Shown: one piece after another, positions 1 through 10,472 of the stretch
Layout: every line of letters begins with the position of its first letter
How positions within the stretch are numbered: the stretch's first letter is position 1
Origin: Byssothecium circinans
Lineage: Eukaryota > Ascomycota > Dothideomycetes > Pleosporales > Massarinaceae
Assembly: GCA_010015675.1 (NCBI GenBank)
Contig: ML976977.1
Coordinates: 474,218 to 538,217, forward strand
Length of the DNA stretch: 64,000 bases
Direction of reading: 5' to 3'
Made by a program: the position numbers and the translations under genes
The notes under the pieces: generated by a model
Told to the model about the DNA's origin: nothing
What the model saw: only the letters and a program-made list of their open reading frames with translations
The model's database searches: none

Positions 1-135
1 AAAACCCCAACCTTATGCACAAGGCTTAAAACCACCGTCACCAGCATTCCTCTACCCGGGCACACACACACCTATCCCGATCCCGATCCGAGCCTTGGGA
101 GATCCCCAGTCCCAACAGGCATATCCTGACAAATG

Positions 136-285
136 TCATGTTTCAACCTGAAGCTCCACGGTCCCAGAAGCGGCAGTGATGCCTTGGCGGATGCCAGAGA
201 GCCAAGGTTCCTCCACGTGCTCTTCGGGGGCCGGATCTTTTAGGCGCCGGTGAATGCACTCGGCTGCTTTGCGGGAGGGTGACAT
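136..285 (-). CDS. possible short ORF, 49 aa, unrecognised
   Basis: A minus-strand ATG at 285 opens 49 codons to a TGA at 136. The same frame stays open upstream to 624, but that longer part is Ser/Pro/His-rich and does not look like protein. The short part is charged and mixed in composition, with the sequence EEPWLSG near its middle, so it could be a small protein or a terminal exon of a gene whose other exons I cannot place. I recognise no family. Chance ORF is about as likely as gene. Confidence 0.25.
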   Translation of the reverse strand: MSPSRKAAECIHRRLKDPAPEEHVEEPWLSGIRQGITAASGTVELQVET

Positions 286-1021
286 TGACGGCTTGGCTTC
301 TGGGCTCTTGAAGGTTTGGGTGACGGGATAGTGACGTAGATAAGTACTAGGTACATGGTTGCTGATTGTGGATTTTGATGGTCTTTGAATGGCACAAAGG
401 AGAACCTGAGGTGCGCAGGTGTGTCGGTGTGAGGGAGAGATTTGTGATGGTGAAGCGGCGATGTGGAGGGGGGAGAACTGTGCTGAAATGACGAACAGCT
501 GGAGGTAAGGTTTTGAGAGATGACGTAAACGATTCACGGAAATATGGAAGGGGGGATTGAAGGTGCACGTATGGCGTTGGAGGGTGAATTTATCTTTGAC
601 TAACGAGCGTCGGGAGTATTCCATCTGGAGAGTGTGTATGGGGGTATTCTAAACATAACAGCCGAGGCGCTGGTGGGGAGATAAAAACTATGTTACATGC
701 TTCAACGTATAGGAAATATAAAGTACCATGGGAATAAGCCCGTCCAGTTAGTTGGAGTGAAGTGGAAAACGAGGAAGTGATTTTGGGATGACCTCAAAAA
801 GCATCCTTAAATAGTCTTCCCGATTAAAAACACCGGATTGTTCGTGTAGTTGCACGCGTTGGATCCCGACGGAATACTTCCTGCCATCGCATTTGCCAGG
901 CAACATCTCTCCCGAAATCCGGATATGAAAGAAATATAATCATAACGCCGTGAAACCACTCATTAGTCGACTTGTACGCCCCGGTTCGCTGATAGACCTT
1001 TTCTCTTTTTTTGGTTGTTCG
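286..1021. other. intergenic, no gene seen
   Basis: This stretch lies downstream of the minus-strand membrane protein. It has frequent stops in all frames apart from the low-quality upstream extension of the 136-285 frame. I see no RNA gene, repeat or mobile element. Confidence 0.5.
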
Positions 1022-3019
1022 TCATCGCTTCGTGCTTGGACCTCTCGTCGGTACAGCGTTGGCACGCTCATATGGGCCATCGTTGACGTTGACCCAGTTG
1101 GGGACGCTGCTCCCCCGTTTTCTCGAAGCCTGCCTATTCACTGTGCTGCTACGTATCGTACGCCCACCAACATTGCCAAAGCTGAGCACTTCAGGCCGGT
1201 CTAGGTCAAACGGATCTGACTGTCGAACCTTGCTGCCAAACATGTTTGTCGTAGGCCTGCTAGGTCCTGGCTCACCAAAGAAGAAAGAAACATCGGATTC
1301 GCGAGAGACCGTACTGGATGTTGCATTGAAAGACGGCATAGGTGCGTAAGCGTTGACTGGGCGGCTTGGTGGATTAGGCGGTAATTGTTGGGTCGGAACA
1401 GGAGGTACATCGGTAGGGTCGAAGAAGGGATTGTCGTAGACGGTGTTCGGCTTTGGTGGAGGACTATTTGAAGGAGGGTGGGACGTAAGAGCTGTTTGTG
1501 CACTCGTCGTTCGCTTATGCTTCTGGGCGTTCTCGCGAAGCCATTCTGGTGTTCCACTGCCATTAAGTCCCTTGATTTCGTCAAGGATAGAAGCGAGTGG
1601 GTCTTTAGAGGCGCGCTCAGACTTGGCTATTGGCTTGGGTGTAAGGGGTCCACGCTGCTGGTCTTGTAGGCCAATTGCAGACCGCCGATCAGGATTCAGT
1701 ACGAAGAGGTTCTTGGGTTGCTCTGTAGGATCTTTGAACGGGTCGTCGACATTTTTGCTGTTGCGTGCTACTGGATCCTCGACAATACCAGGGAAAGGGG
1801 ACGAGTCGCCCACAACGAGACTATCCTGCTTCTTGTGGAGCAGGGTCTTTGATCGCTTCAAACTAGGCATTCGGTTGGCAAAGATACCAAATTGTTGCTG
1901 TGGCTTCGATGGGGGTTCGCTGATTGACTGGCTGCGTCGTCCCGGGCCTTGCACCGAATATATAGAGCTGACACTGCTGCGTATGCTGTGTCTCCGATAA
2001 GGATTGGAAGCTGGTCCTGATTTCTTCCCCTTCATCTTCGCGAAGAACAAACCAACACCAGCAGGGATCGACTTGAACTTCTCCTTGATCTTCGTGAATG
2101 GGCCATCATTTTCCGGTCTCTTTTCGCTCATACGCTGTTGCCATTTCTCAAAGGCTCCCGTCTTGCGCCTCCTGAGGCAGAAGAACAACAGTGCGCTAAT
2201 CAGTGCGATGCCCACGAATCCACCAACCACTCCACCAGCAATTCCTGCTACATTGGTCTGGCCAGTGGCAGGAAGAGTGAGCCCATTTTCGTCTTCCGGT
2301 CTACCTTGATCCGTCCCAATGGCGCCAGCTGAACCTTGCAAAGGCGAGTCAGTTTCCGTTGGCTGTGGCTGGTCTGGTTGAACATCCAAAGGGCTATTGG
2401 ATGGTACAGCGGATGGGGTAGCCGTATCCGGGACTGCAGCGACAGATGTTGACGACAAAATTGAGCTCAATAGCGAGGGCGTGGATGATGACACAGCTGT
2501 TGTTACCGAGTTAGAGCTTGTTGATACTGGAATTGTTGCAGGCGCAGGTGTAGTAACGGCAACGGCAGCTGCAGAAGAAGTTGGCTGTTCATTGATATCT
2601 GAAGCAATTGGCGCAGCTGCTACGGGAGCAGTTGGCGCGGCCGCGGCCTTGGCTGACTGTTCCGGAGATGAAGAGACTGCACTACTCGTACCTATTGTCG
2701 AGGATGCCGCCTGGGTTGGAGGCGCTGGTGCTTGCTGAGCAGCCTGCGTGGTTCTTGTTGGCGTCGACGAGGGGGGAGGGGGAGGAGGAGGAGGAGGGGG
2801 CGCTTGAGGCGCGGGATCTGCTGCGCTGGTCTGGATTTGCTGCGCCGCTTGGGAGGTGATAGAAGTACTAGATGTAGAACTGGTGGTCGCCGGTAGTGGT
2901 GGTGGTGGTGGAGGTGGTTCGGACGATATTAGGGTCGTCGAAGTGGCCGCCGTCCGGGCCCTCGAGCGCGTACATCGCCGCCCATTCACCGTCGTCGTCA
3001 GATCTTGCGGGGTTGCCAT
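1022..3019 (-). CDS. Pro/Ser/Thr-rich single-pass membrane protein
   Basis: A single-exon gene of 665 codons starting at the ATG at 3019. Residues about 1-250 are low complexity (Ala, Ser, Thr, Pro) with two long proline runs near residues 35 and 75, as in heavily O-mannosylated cell-wall sensors. Residues about 257-281 form one clear transmembrane segment, followed at once by a basic stop-transfer run (RRRK). The remaining 385 residues are a cytoplasmic tail rich in Ser, Pro and basic residues with many possible phosphorylation sites. The layout resembles Mid2/WSC-type wall sensors and other fungal mucin-like proteins, but no WSC or other named domain is present. No classical signal peptide is visible at the N-terminus, so it may use the membrane segment as its signal, or a short upstream exon may be missing. 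Function is inferred from architecture only. Confidence 0.75.
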   Translation of the reverse strand: MATPQDLTTTVNGRRCTRSRARTAATSTTLISSEPPPPPPPLPATTSSTSSTSITSQAAQQIQTSAADPAPQAPPPPPPPPPPSSTPTRTTQAAQQAPAPPTQAASSTIGTSSAVSSSPEQSAKAAAAPTAPVAAAPIASDINEQPTSSAAAVAVTTPAPATIPVSTSSNSVTTAVSSSTPSLLSSILSSTSVAAVPDTATPSAVPSNSPLDVQPDQPQPTETDSPLQGSAGAIGTDQGRPEDENGLTLPATGQTNVAGIAGGVVGGFVGIALISALLFFCLRRRKTGAFEKWQQRMSEKRPENDGPFTKIKEKFKSIPAGVGLFFAKMKGKKSGPASNPYRRHSIRSSVSSIYSVQGPGRRSQSISEPPSKPQQQFGIFANRMPSLKRSKTLLHKKQDSLVVGDSSPFPGIVEDPVARNSKNVDDPFKDPTEQPKNLFVLNPDRRSAIGLQDQQRGPLTPKPIAKSERASKDPLASILDEIKGLNGSGTPEWLRENAQKHKRTTSAQTALTSHPPSNSPPPKPNTVYDNPFFDPTDVPPVPTQQLPPNPPSRPVNAYAPMPSFNATSSTVSRESDVSFFFGEPGPSRPTTNMFGSKVRQSDPFDLDRPEVLSFGNVGGRTIRSSTVNRQASRKRGSSVPNWVNVNDGPYERANAVPTRGPSTKR

Positions 3020-3941
3020 GCGGGAATCGCACTCATAGAAAACGCGGCCGCGAAGGGCTTAGAAGGGTCAGAGGAAGGCACAGAGGAGAGGGGATCAGAG
3101 CGCCGCGGGCGCATTCAGCATATTAACGTGGAAATTGGAGGTTGCCGCAAAATGGAACAAAGTGGATATGGATGTGAGGACAAAGTGCAGTGTCGGAAGA
3201 GGTGCCGGGAGGCTGCCAACCGTTGGCATAAGATGGAGCGCTTGGGATGTGCTGAAACGGGAGCGGCATCAGATGTGCCCGAAGCGGCAAAGAGTCCAAC
3301 ACATTTGAAGCGACTGAAGCGCCGAAGACCCTGCACGCTCTTGACGACAGCGGCATGGCCGTCTCAGCCCAGCAAAATTCATGGCGGGTTGGTTATGGAG
3401 CGTGAAGATGCGAAGCCATCGCGAGGCGTGCCGCCGACGCGAGTCGCGATGGTGTTGAGGGGCTGGATGGGCAGATCCGCAGATGGGCACCAAGGCCGAC
3501 CACGTGATCTGCCGGCTCATCGACGTCGAAACCGCTTCGGCGCCGGGGGGCTCCTGTTCTGCTTCTGTCGTTGATGATGCAGGGAGATGCTAGACAATCA
3601 AAGCGGGAGCAATTGGGAATTCTGAGGGTGCTGAGGCATGATGCATATTCCACCTGGACACGGCGGTGACATGATAGCAAGGGCTCCGTTACGACAGTGA
3701 GCTTACTGATGATTCCTGAAGGATATGGTTTGAAGTTGCCGGTACAAGGACGGGCCATGTATCTAAATAAGTAATAAGTTCGGAGCAAGTGTGAAGTGGT
3801 GGTTGTGGTGGTCCAAGTCCTGCATCATCGCTGCGGCGTACGCGACATATCCCCGTGACGTCGTCCCCCTCCACCCGACCTCTTCCTTCTCCTCCCAGGA
3901 CCTATGCACAGTCAATCGAGGGCTGCGGCACGCTCACCATC
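3020..3941. other. divergent promoter region, no gene seen
   Basis: About 920 bp separate the start of the minus-strand membrane protein from the plus-strand gene at 3942. Several frames are open by chance here because the sequence is GC-rich, but none has a protein-like composition. The region presumably holds both 5' leaders and promoters. Confidence 0.5.
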
Positions 3942-6162
3942 ATGTTCAATTTCAGCGGTAAGTTCATGCTCCATCTAGCTTTACGCCTCAGCCGTCGCGT
4001 TCCCGTGTCTTTTTCCTTTCAAAACGCTGTGGGTTCTCCTTCGATTTGATTCACGCCGACGGAACGCCACATCCCACTACGGTTAGCCGCTCTTGTGAAT
4101 GGCCTCACATGTCGTCGGATTCTTTCTGTCCCCAGGGTCAATTATCCTACCTTTACTTGGTCTTGGGCTTGCATGTTTCGCTCGATGTTCGTTGCAGCTG
4201 CAACACACGTTTCGTCTCAACGTCACGTGAATTACCACGGCTAATAACGTCTCTGCAGGCAGCCTACTTGCAGGCCAACATGACAACCAGAAAGAGAGGC
4301 CTCCACCATCCCGACCAATCCCCGTGACATTCCCGTCTCTTGTTCCTCCGGAGCCGTCGGCATCAACACCGCCTTCCACTTGGCTTCATGGACCGTCTCC
4401 AGGCATCTCAGCACCATTTCTGAAATTGCGAAAGCCCTCGGATGTTAATCTGGACACGTTATCCATTCTAAACGTCTCGTTTCAACCGCAGTGTGACTTC
4501 GAAACGCTCCTTTCGGCTGTGTCAAACAAGGCGGAATCGCACCTCCCCCCACCATCTTGGCTCGAACCACCGGAACAGAAAGAGCCATCCTCTTCGGATT
4601 CGGGTGTGCAGCTCCTCTCAAGTGGCAGGAGAGTTCCAGACCGGAACGAGTTCTACGTTCGTGCTAAGGAGCTCTTCTTCAGGAATGAGGACGCTTTTAG
4701 CAACCTTACACGCAAGGCAGCCGGAGATCGGGTCCCACTGCGGTTGGCCCACTTTCGAAAGTTCTGGGAAGGCCTTGACAACTTGGCATACTATTGGGAT
4801 AATTCGCTTGATGAATATCTGCCGCCGAAGCCAGAAAACCCTACCGGTGACGACAATGGTGCTTCACACCCATACTCCACTCCTGACGTCGACGGCCACA
4901 ACTGACCACCAACAGCAGAGACCGAGCCCAGGGACGTGCCCATATCTACTTCTCAGCCCAATCTAGGGTCTCCCGAAAAAGAAGAGCCACGTAAGAAGGC
5001 CAAAATAGAAACTAGCAACAATGACTCCGCCACAAAGCCCATGCATCCTGCAGAGCCGAACAGTGCCCAGATCGATCCACCAGCGCCATCTATCTCATCA
5101 AGCATGGAAATACCAGCCAGGACAGCACCGCCGAAACTTCCATGGGCTGCGAATGCCGAAGCACAGGCCCCTATTTCAGCTGACCTGAGTAAAGGATCAT
5201 ACAAGGGCTATCGTATCGGCAACGGTGCTGAAATGCCCGATCAGTACCGGGTCGATTGTATACGTGCTTTCTTGGAGCCTATCAGTTGGGCTTTTGGTGT
5301 CACACTCGTGCCCCATCGCCGCCCTCCTGTGCTTGTCATGGAACATGTACGCTTTCCTGTACGCATGAGCTCTGTTGCCTGGCGAGGTCCTCAGGATAGG
5401 ATCAAAGCGCGTCAAGGCTGGATGGAAGGTCCGGTAATGGGAATTCAATGCAGACAAGATACCAACTTTGGCTCTACAGGAAACCTACAAGCAGAGTCTG
5501 TGCTGGACGCTGTCCGAGAGCTTGGTGGTATGCTTCTGCTAGCTCAAGAACGAGCAAGAGAAGGAAGAACGGAAAGAAGAGGTGGCGAAGGTATGTGGTG
5601 GACGAGCAAACATCGTTGGGGTGGTGGACCTGGCGGAGAGGTAGGCGAGGCTAGTGGCGCCAGTGATGAGACGGACGCGCCAAAAGTGGAAGAGAAGCCA
5701 GTTGCTCGAACTCGGTTCGGATCGAAAGAGAGACGCAGACCCACTCCAGCAGAGGTCTGGAAAGCCATCAGACCCGGAAACCCTCTTTGGGACCCCAAAG
5801 TCGTATATGAAGCGATTGGCAAGGACCGCAGTGTCGAATGGGATGATGTAAGTTGTGCCACCGCATTTGCAATTTCTTGACTGACATTTATGTAGGTCTT
5901 CATGGTATCATCGCTGAATCATCACATAAGTGTACTGAAGCTGCGTGTACACCCCCTTTATATCAGATACATCACCGACGGTACTCTGCCCGAAGGCACG
6001 CCATCCGACCCCAACTGGTGTTCTCCACAGCTTCATCGAACACGGTGGTTCGATCTGTTCGACGTCGAAGATCGGAAGGAAGCGATGCGTGGAATCTGGG
6101 GAATTATGTCCTACCTGTTGAGGGGTCAAGAGAAGCCAGATGTCACTATGGCAGACGCCTGA
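3942..6162 (+). CDS. conserved fungal-type protein of unknown function
   Basis: Four exons give 599 residues: 3942-3957, 4259-4846, 4919-5847 and 5896-6162. The introns are 301, 72 and 48 nt. All splice in phase and end at AG after CTAAT or CTGAC branch-like motifs. The second intron removes an in-frame TGA (4903-4905) that is part of its branch site, and the third starts with GTAAGT. The protein begins MFNFSG and has a Pro-rich N-terminal third. Around residues 140-200 is a folded-looking stretch containing the motif FRKFWEGLDNLAYYWD. A charged disordered segment follows, then a C-terminal domain of about 300 residues rich in Trp, Arg and Val. I recall similar proteins in ascomycetes but no assigned function. 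The 301-nt first intron is the weakest part of the model. Confidence 0.75.
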
Positions 6163-7690
6163 TCAGCATGTAGCGGTCGTTGCCAATAACAACTTTGATA
6201 AAGACTATGGCTCGCATGGTCTTTGTAAGACTTCTGTCTGTGTGCCCTCAGTGATTGCCAAATCATCCGCTTGCATCCGCTACTAAAGTCGCAAGTCACG
6301 TTCCGATTACAAGATCGCTCCTTGGTTTTTCGATATTTCAACCACAGGAAGCCCTTCAAGGCAAGGCAATGTGGTTGTCCTTGTTTACCACTACATTCGC
6401 TTGCTTGTCGAAAGACCATCTACCCGCCCCCTCCACGTTAGAATGACATGACTCGAGCCGTACGCACAACGCGAAGTCAAGTTCCACAAGAGTCACAGAC
6501 CGACTGGAGTCACCTAGACGATGATCGGGTGGACTGCCAAAGGGTTCTGTCTAAGCAAGCATGCTCTCTTGATGTTTCTATTACCGACATGTTCACCATA
6601 TCCCTTGACGTTCTTTCAAGTAGCTGCTGAAAGCTTTAAAGAGGAACAATCGGTTCATACCATTATGCATCTCTGTTTTTACCCTCTTTCGTCCTGCATT
6701 ACCCTCGATCGTCACCTAGCCAGCACGGATACACACTCCTCTATGTGAACCATCACAATAGAGTACGGCAGCTCGCAGCCGTGATTGGCTAACAGCTTAC
6801 TAGTCAGATCCCACAAACACATGTGTCCACGGACGCGGTCGATGCTTCCCGGTTTCTTCGGTTTCGATCGACTTGTTGCACGGCGGACCGAGCCTAAGTA
6901 GCATTTGCAGTACAGATTCCTTATCGTACAACTGTGGCGTCTACAGGCGCATCATAGACAAGGAGTGCCTTTGCTTCATGTGTGACCTGTCTGTCAACGC
7001 TGTGTGGCTGCTCGCATGATTACACGGCGTATCATACTCGTACAGGCCGGAACAACAACCCATCTACCAGTACCAACGTATCTGGCACACTATTGATGGC
7101 ATTTTGAGCGGTGGCCTCAGCTACTACGTTGCCCACGGACGGGCATGCCGATGGTGGGGCAGTCATTGGAGTAGATGAGTGCTTCACGATAGTTGCAATC
7201 ACCAAGCCTACCCTCCTTTTGTTCTGCTAATCGCACTGCAATCTTTTGAATCGGGACTCTTGCCATCACTAGGATTGAATAGAAAGCATTTCCCCTCCAA
7301 GCCCGTGGTCTTGTACTGCGCATGTCGAGTCCTCTGCAATCTCTGCGATACCACGGGCTAGAGCACCAGGGACCGGGTTCCGGATCTCTCAGACATGCCC
7401 AAGTACCTTTTCGCATGCATATTATCGAATACGAAGGGTGGGGTATTCAAATTTGAGATCTCGGCCCTGTATGCGGACGGCCCCTTGCAGATGTCTTTGA
7501 AGGAGAATGCGAGTAGGGCGTAACTGATTGCAGTAACAAATAAGAAGTAGCCGTATTTCCTCGCCCCGAGCTCTGCCTAACAGCGCCTCTTCTCTCAGGA
7601 GTAACCGTGGCTTTCTATGCAACGACGATGAGGGGAGCGGTCAAGTGAACAGGCAAGTTTGAACTGCACGTTCGTCCACGCCACCCAGCA
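6163..7690. other. intergenic, no gene seen
   Basis: This 1.5-kb gap contains only short, interrupted frames on both strands without domain-like composition. I see no tRNA-like cloverleaf, no tandem repeat and no transposon terminus. The last part is the far upstream promoter of the cupin gene. Confidence 0.5.
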
Positions 7691-7697
7691 TATAAAA
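7691..7697 (+). promoter_or_regulatory. TATA box of the cupin gene
   Basis: The motif TATAAAA lies about 500 bp upstream of the cupin ATG at 8193. The stretch between them is pyrimidine-rich and poor in open frames, as expected of a long 5' leader of a strongly or inducibly transcribed fungal gene. No transcript start was measured, so the leader length is inferred. Confidence 0.5.
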
Positions 7698-8192
7698 TCA
7701 GGCCCAGGAAGATCGAGATGTTTACCCATCCCTTCACTTGCCTTCGCGATTCACACCTCCTTTTTTAATCAACCATCAGACGTTTTCGTCCGCAAGGAAA
7801 TCTCATAATCAACGTTCTTGTCTCTTTTCGGAGGAGAGCATCCTGACCGAGAGGATATTCCCCACTTCATTGCCCCGCTCACGGGTACCACGTACCTAAA
7901 CACATCCTCTTTAGTCGACTTCCTACTTCGTCTTCAGTCAGACGGAATATAGCTCCGAGGTTCCACATCACGAGAAACATCGACATCACCACCAACCGCG
8001 TACATTCTCGTCTCTCCGTACGTCAAACCAACCTCTACAACTCCTTGCAACATCAAGCTCATCACAAACAGCGACCAATCCCCCCTCGGAGAAATTAGCT
8101 CAACAACTCCGTCGAAGAAGATTTGAAAAAGGACCACCATCTATCTCAACTCCTCTTCCACGAATTCCAAACATCTTCCACCCACAACAACC

Positions 8193-9117
8193 ATGAAACT
8201 CCACCACCTCCTCTCCACTCTCATGCTCCTCACCCCCTTCCTCCCCCTTACCCACGCCGTCGACAAACCCACCAACCCAACCCTAAACCAAGCCCTAAGA
8301 AACGCCCCCACAACCCTCGACCGGCACGCGCTCCTCACGCCCTCAGACTGGGTCTACGACTTCCACGCCGCCGCGCCCGACCCCGACCAAGCCTTCCACC
8401 CAGGCTCCGTCAAGAACGCCAACGCCGCCACCTTCCCCGTGCTCACGGGTCTGGGGATGACGATAGCGCAACTGAACCTGGGGCCGTGCGCGATGCTGCC
8501 GCCACACTACCACCCGCGGGCGACGAACGTGGTCCTAGCGATTTCAGGGAATACGACGACATACATGTGGAATGAGAACGGGGTTGGACTTGTCCGGACA
8601 GAGCTGACGGAGGGGAAAGTAACAGTTTTTCCGAAGGGGAGTTTGCATGCTATGCAGAACAATGGTTAGTTCTTTCTCTTTGCTTGGCTTCCTTGTTTGT
8701 ACATACACTCCGCTTCCTTCTTTTTCTTTTTCATTATCACCAACTTCCTTAAAAATCCTTCCTTAAACTCCCATTCCTTTATCCGCGTCAACGTTTAACC
8801 TCCTCCTCCATCTACACGCGGGGTGTTGAAAGAAACTGACTTATACGCACCTAGGCTGCGAAAACGCATACCTGATCAGCGCCCTGAACTCTGACGACAC
8901 GGGCACCCTCAACATCCTCAACGGCCTCTGGTCCATGCCGCAAGACATGATGCGCGCCGCCTTCGGCAATCCCGACGGTTTCAATGCCCAGGATCTCGGT
9001 CGCGGTATCCCGTCGCCGGGCACCGGGTCGGTGGTAGGCAGTGCGGAGTGTCTAGCGAGATGCGATTTGGACAAGGATGGGACGAAGAAGGACGGCAGTG
9101 ATAGGAAAAGATCGTAA
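8193..9117 (+). CDS. secreted germin-like cupin (spherulin type)
   Basis: Two exons, 8193-8664 and 8855-9117, joined across a 190-nt pyrimidine-rich intron, encode 244 residues. Residues 1-22 are a signal peptide ending THA. The body is a single cupin domain. Motif 1 reads PPHYHPRATN, with metal-ligand histidines at 105 and 107, and motif 2 reads FPKGSLHAMQN, with the histidine at 152. The glutamate that usually serves as the fourth metal ligand is Asn112 here. Germins and spherulins are beta-barrel proteins of the cell surface; some bind Mn and act as oxalate oxidases or superoxide dismutases, but the changed ligand makes either activity uncertain. The C-terminus is short, Asp/Lys-rich and ends RKRS. 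A wall-associated or secreted role is inferred. Confidence 0.9.
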
Positions 9118-9572
9118 GAAGAAGAGGGTGGAGAGTGGGAAGGGGGAAGGGAGGTGGAAGAGTTGGTGAAGCTTTGTAAGTAGAGTTTCCGGTTTTGTTT
9201 ATGGTGTTGGGGTGTTTTGGTTTGGGGGGGTTTGTTTTTTGGTTCTTGTTTATGAGGAGAGAGGAGTGTTTTATGTGTTGTTTGTTGTATGCGTTTCGCG
9301 CGCGCTTATAGAGGTATGCTTTTATGATTTTTTCATGATGTAGAGTACCGGGGATGAAGATGTTGCACTTTGAAGTTAATGACTTGTGAATCTGGACCAT
9401 GGCAACATTTCATGAGTTCGTTGATTTAATCTATATAACCAACACTATCCTAACCATACACTCAAACAGTCAACTGGCCAGCCAGCCAATCAACCATTCT
9501 CAACCCCCATCATCCCATTCTATCCCATCCCATCCACTCCACATCCCTAACAAACACACTCCTCCCCTCCAC
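9118..9572. other. convergent 3' region between cupin and Cys-rich gene
   Basis: The two flanking genes face each other across this stretch. It is T/G-rich after 9120 and then becomes C-rich. It most likely contains both 3' untranslated regions, and no further gene is visible. Confidence 0.5.
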
Positions 9573-10227
9573 TCACCTCCTCTTCCTCCATTCTGTCCTT
9601 CCACCACCCCTCCCCCTCCCCACATCACTGGCCATCCTCACAGCTTTGTCCGTAGCCCACTGCCCAGCTATCTGCCCCGGAACCCCCGCTCTCCCCTCCC
9701 TCCCCTCACCAAACATCCCTCCACTCTTCTCCAAGTCTCTCGTTACCGGAACTGCCATAGACACCTCCCCATCCATATCCACTTCACCCCTCGCCTTCCC
9801 ACCCCCACAGCACCCACACCGTGGTACTTTAAAACACCCGAGACAGCAATACTTGCTCTCGGGCGCCCACCCAATCAACGGATTCACAAGCGGCAGCGCC
9901 AGCCCTCTTTTCTCCACCAGCACGAGTCTTTTACGGAAGGCTTTTGCGGTTTCTCCACGGCGCCGTTGGAGAGCTGTGTATGTAGATGATTCAGTATATA
10001 TTCATCGGTGAGGAGAGAGGGAGGGTAGAAGGGGGAAGGGGGAAGAAGAGGGTGGATTGGGTGGATTAGGTGGGCTGGGTGGAAGAGATACACTTGAACG
10101 TACGTTGAGTGCAGGTGGGACACGCATCGCCTTCTTCTAGGGTGTTGTTGAGCTGGTGAAGGGCTCGTCGAACGCCGCCTTTGATCAAGCAGAGGGCGGA
10201 TTGGACGGGCCACGCGCATGGTATCAT
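9573..10227 (-). CDS. small cysteine-rich protein, unknown function
   Basis: Two minus-strand exons, 10227-10104 and 9973-9573, encode 174 residues. The 130-nt intron starts with GTACGT, has a long polypyrimidine tract and ends in ACAG. The first exon ends in CPTCTQ and the second contains the run CCLGCFKVPRCGCCGGG around residue 90, so there are two Cys-rich patches that could bind a metal. The C-terminus is Gly/Arg-rich and basic. There is no signal peptide or membrane segment. I do not recognise the family. The gene model is supported by matching splice phase and by a TATA box and a cluster of TGACTC-type sites in the correct orientation upstream. It could still be wrong, because the opposite strand is also open in places. 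Confidence 0.5.
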
Positions 10228-10275
10228 CTTGGGGGAAGGGAGTTCTCTTTGGCGAAAGGGGTGAATGTCTGTGAT

Positions 10276-10293
10276 GGAATGAATGAATGAATG
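10276..10293. repeat. GAAT microsatellite, about four copies
   Basis: A short run of the tetramer GAAT lies in the leader of the Cys-rich gene. It may vary between strains. Confidence 0.6.
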
Positions 10294-10368
10294 CCTGTGG
10301 TGTAGAAGTGAAGGCAAACTGGTGGTAATGGTGGATGAAGAAAGAAGTTAAAAGGAGCTGCGGCCTTC

Positions 10369-10376
10369 TTTTATAC
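10369..10376 (-). promoter_or_regulatory. TATA box of the Cys-rich gene
   Basis: On the minus strand the motif TATAAAAG lies about 145 bp upstream of the ATG at 10227. Its position between the TGACTC cluster and the start codon supports a promoter in this orientation. Confidence 0.5.
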
Positions 10377-10385
10377 CTACCTTAA

Positions 10386-10472
10386 GAGTCATATACACGA
10401 CTTTGACTCCTCGATAACCAAATGTGTCAGAGAAGGAGAGTCAACTTAAGAGTCACACCAACGCAAGAGTCA
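10386..10472 (-). promoter_or_regulatory. cluster of five TGACTC (Gcn4/CpcA-like) sites
   Basis: Five copies of the hexamer TGACTC or its complement occur in 87 bp, at 10386-10391, 10404-10409, 10438-10443, 10450-10455 and 10467-10472. TGACTC is the core half of the site bound by Gcn4/CpcA and other AP-1-type bZIP factors. The cluster lies just upstream of the TATA box at 10369 and therefore probably controls the minus-strand Cys-rich gene. Which bZIP factor acts is not shown by the sequence. Confidence 0.55.

Noticed and set aside
4903..4905. In-frame TGA splitting the 3942-6162 gene into two ORFs
   Set aside because: A 72-nt intron with a CTGAC branch site removes the stop and keeps the frame, so this is not a pseudogene break.
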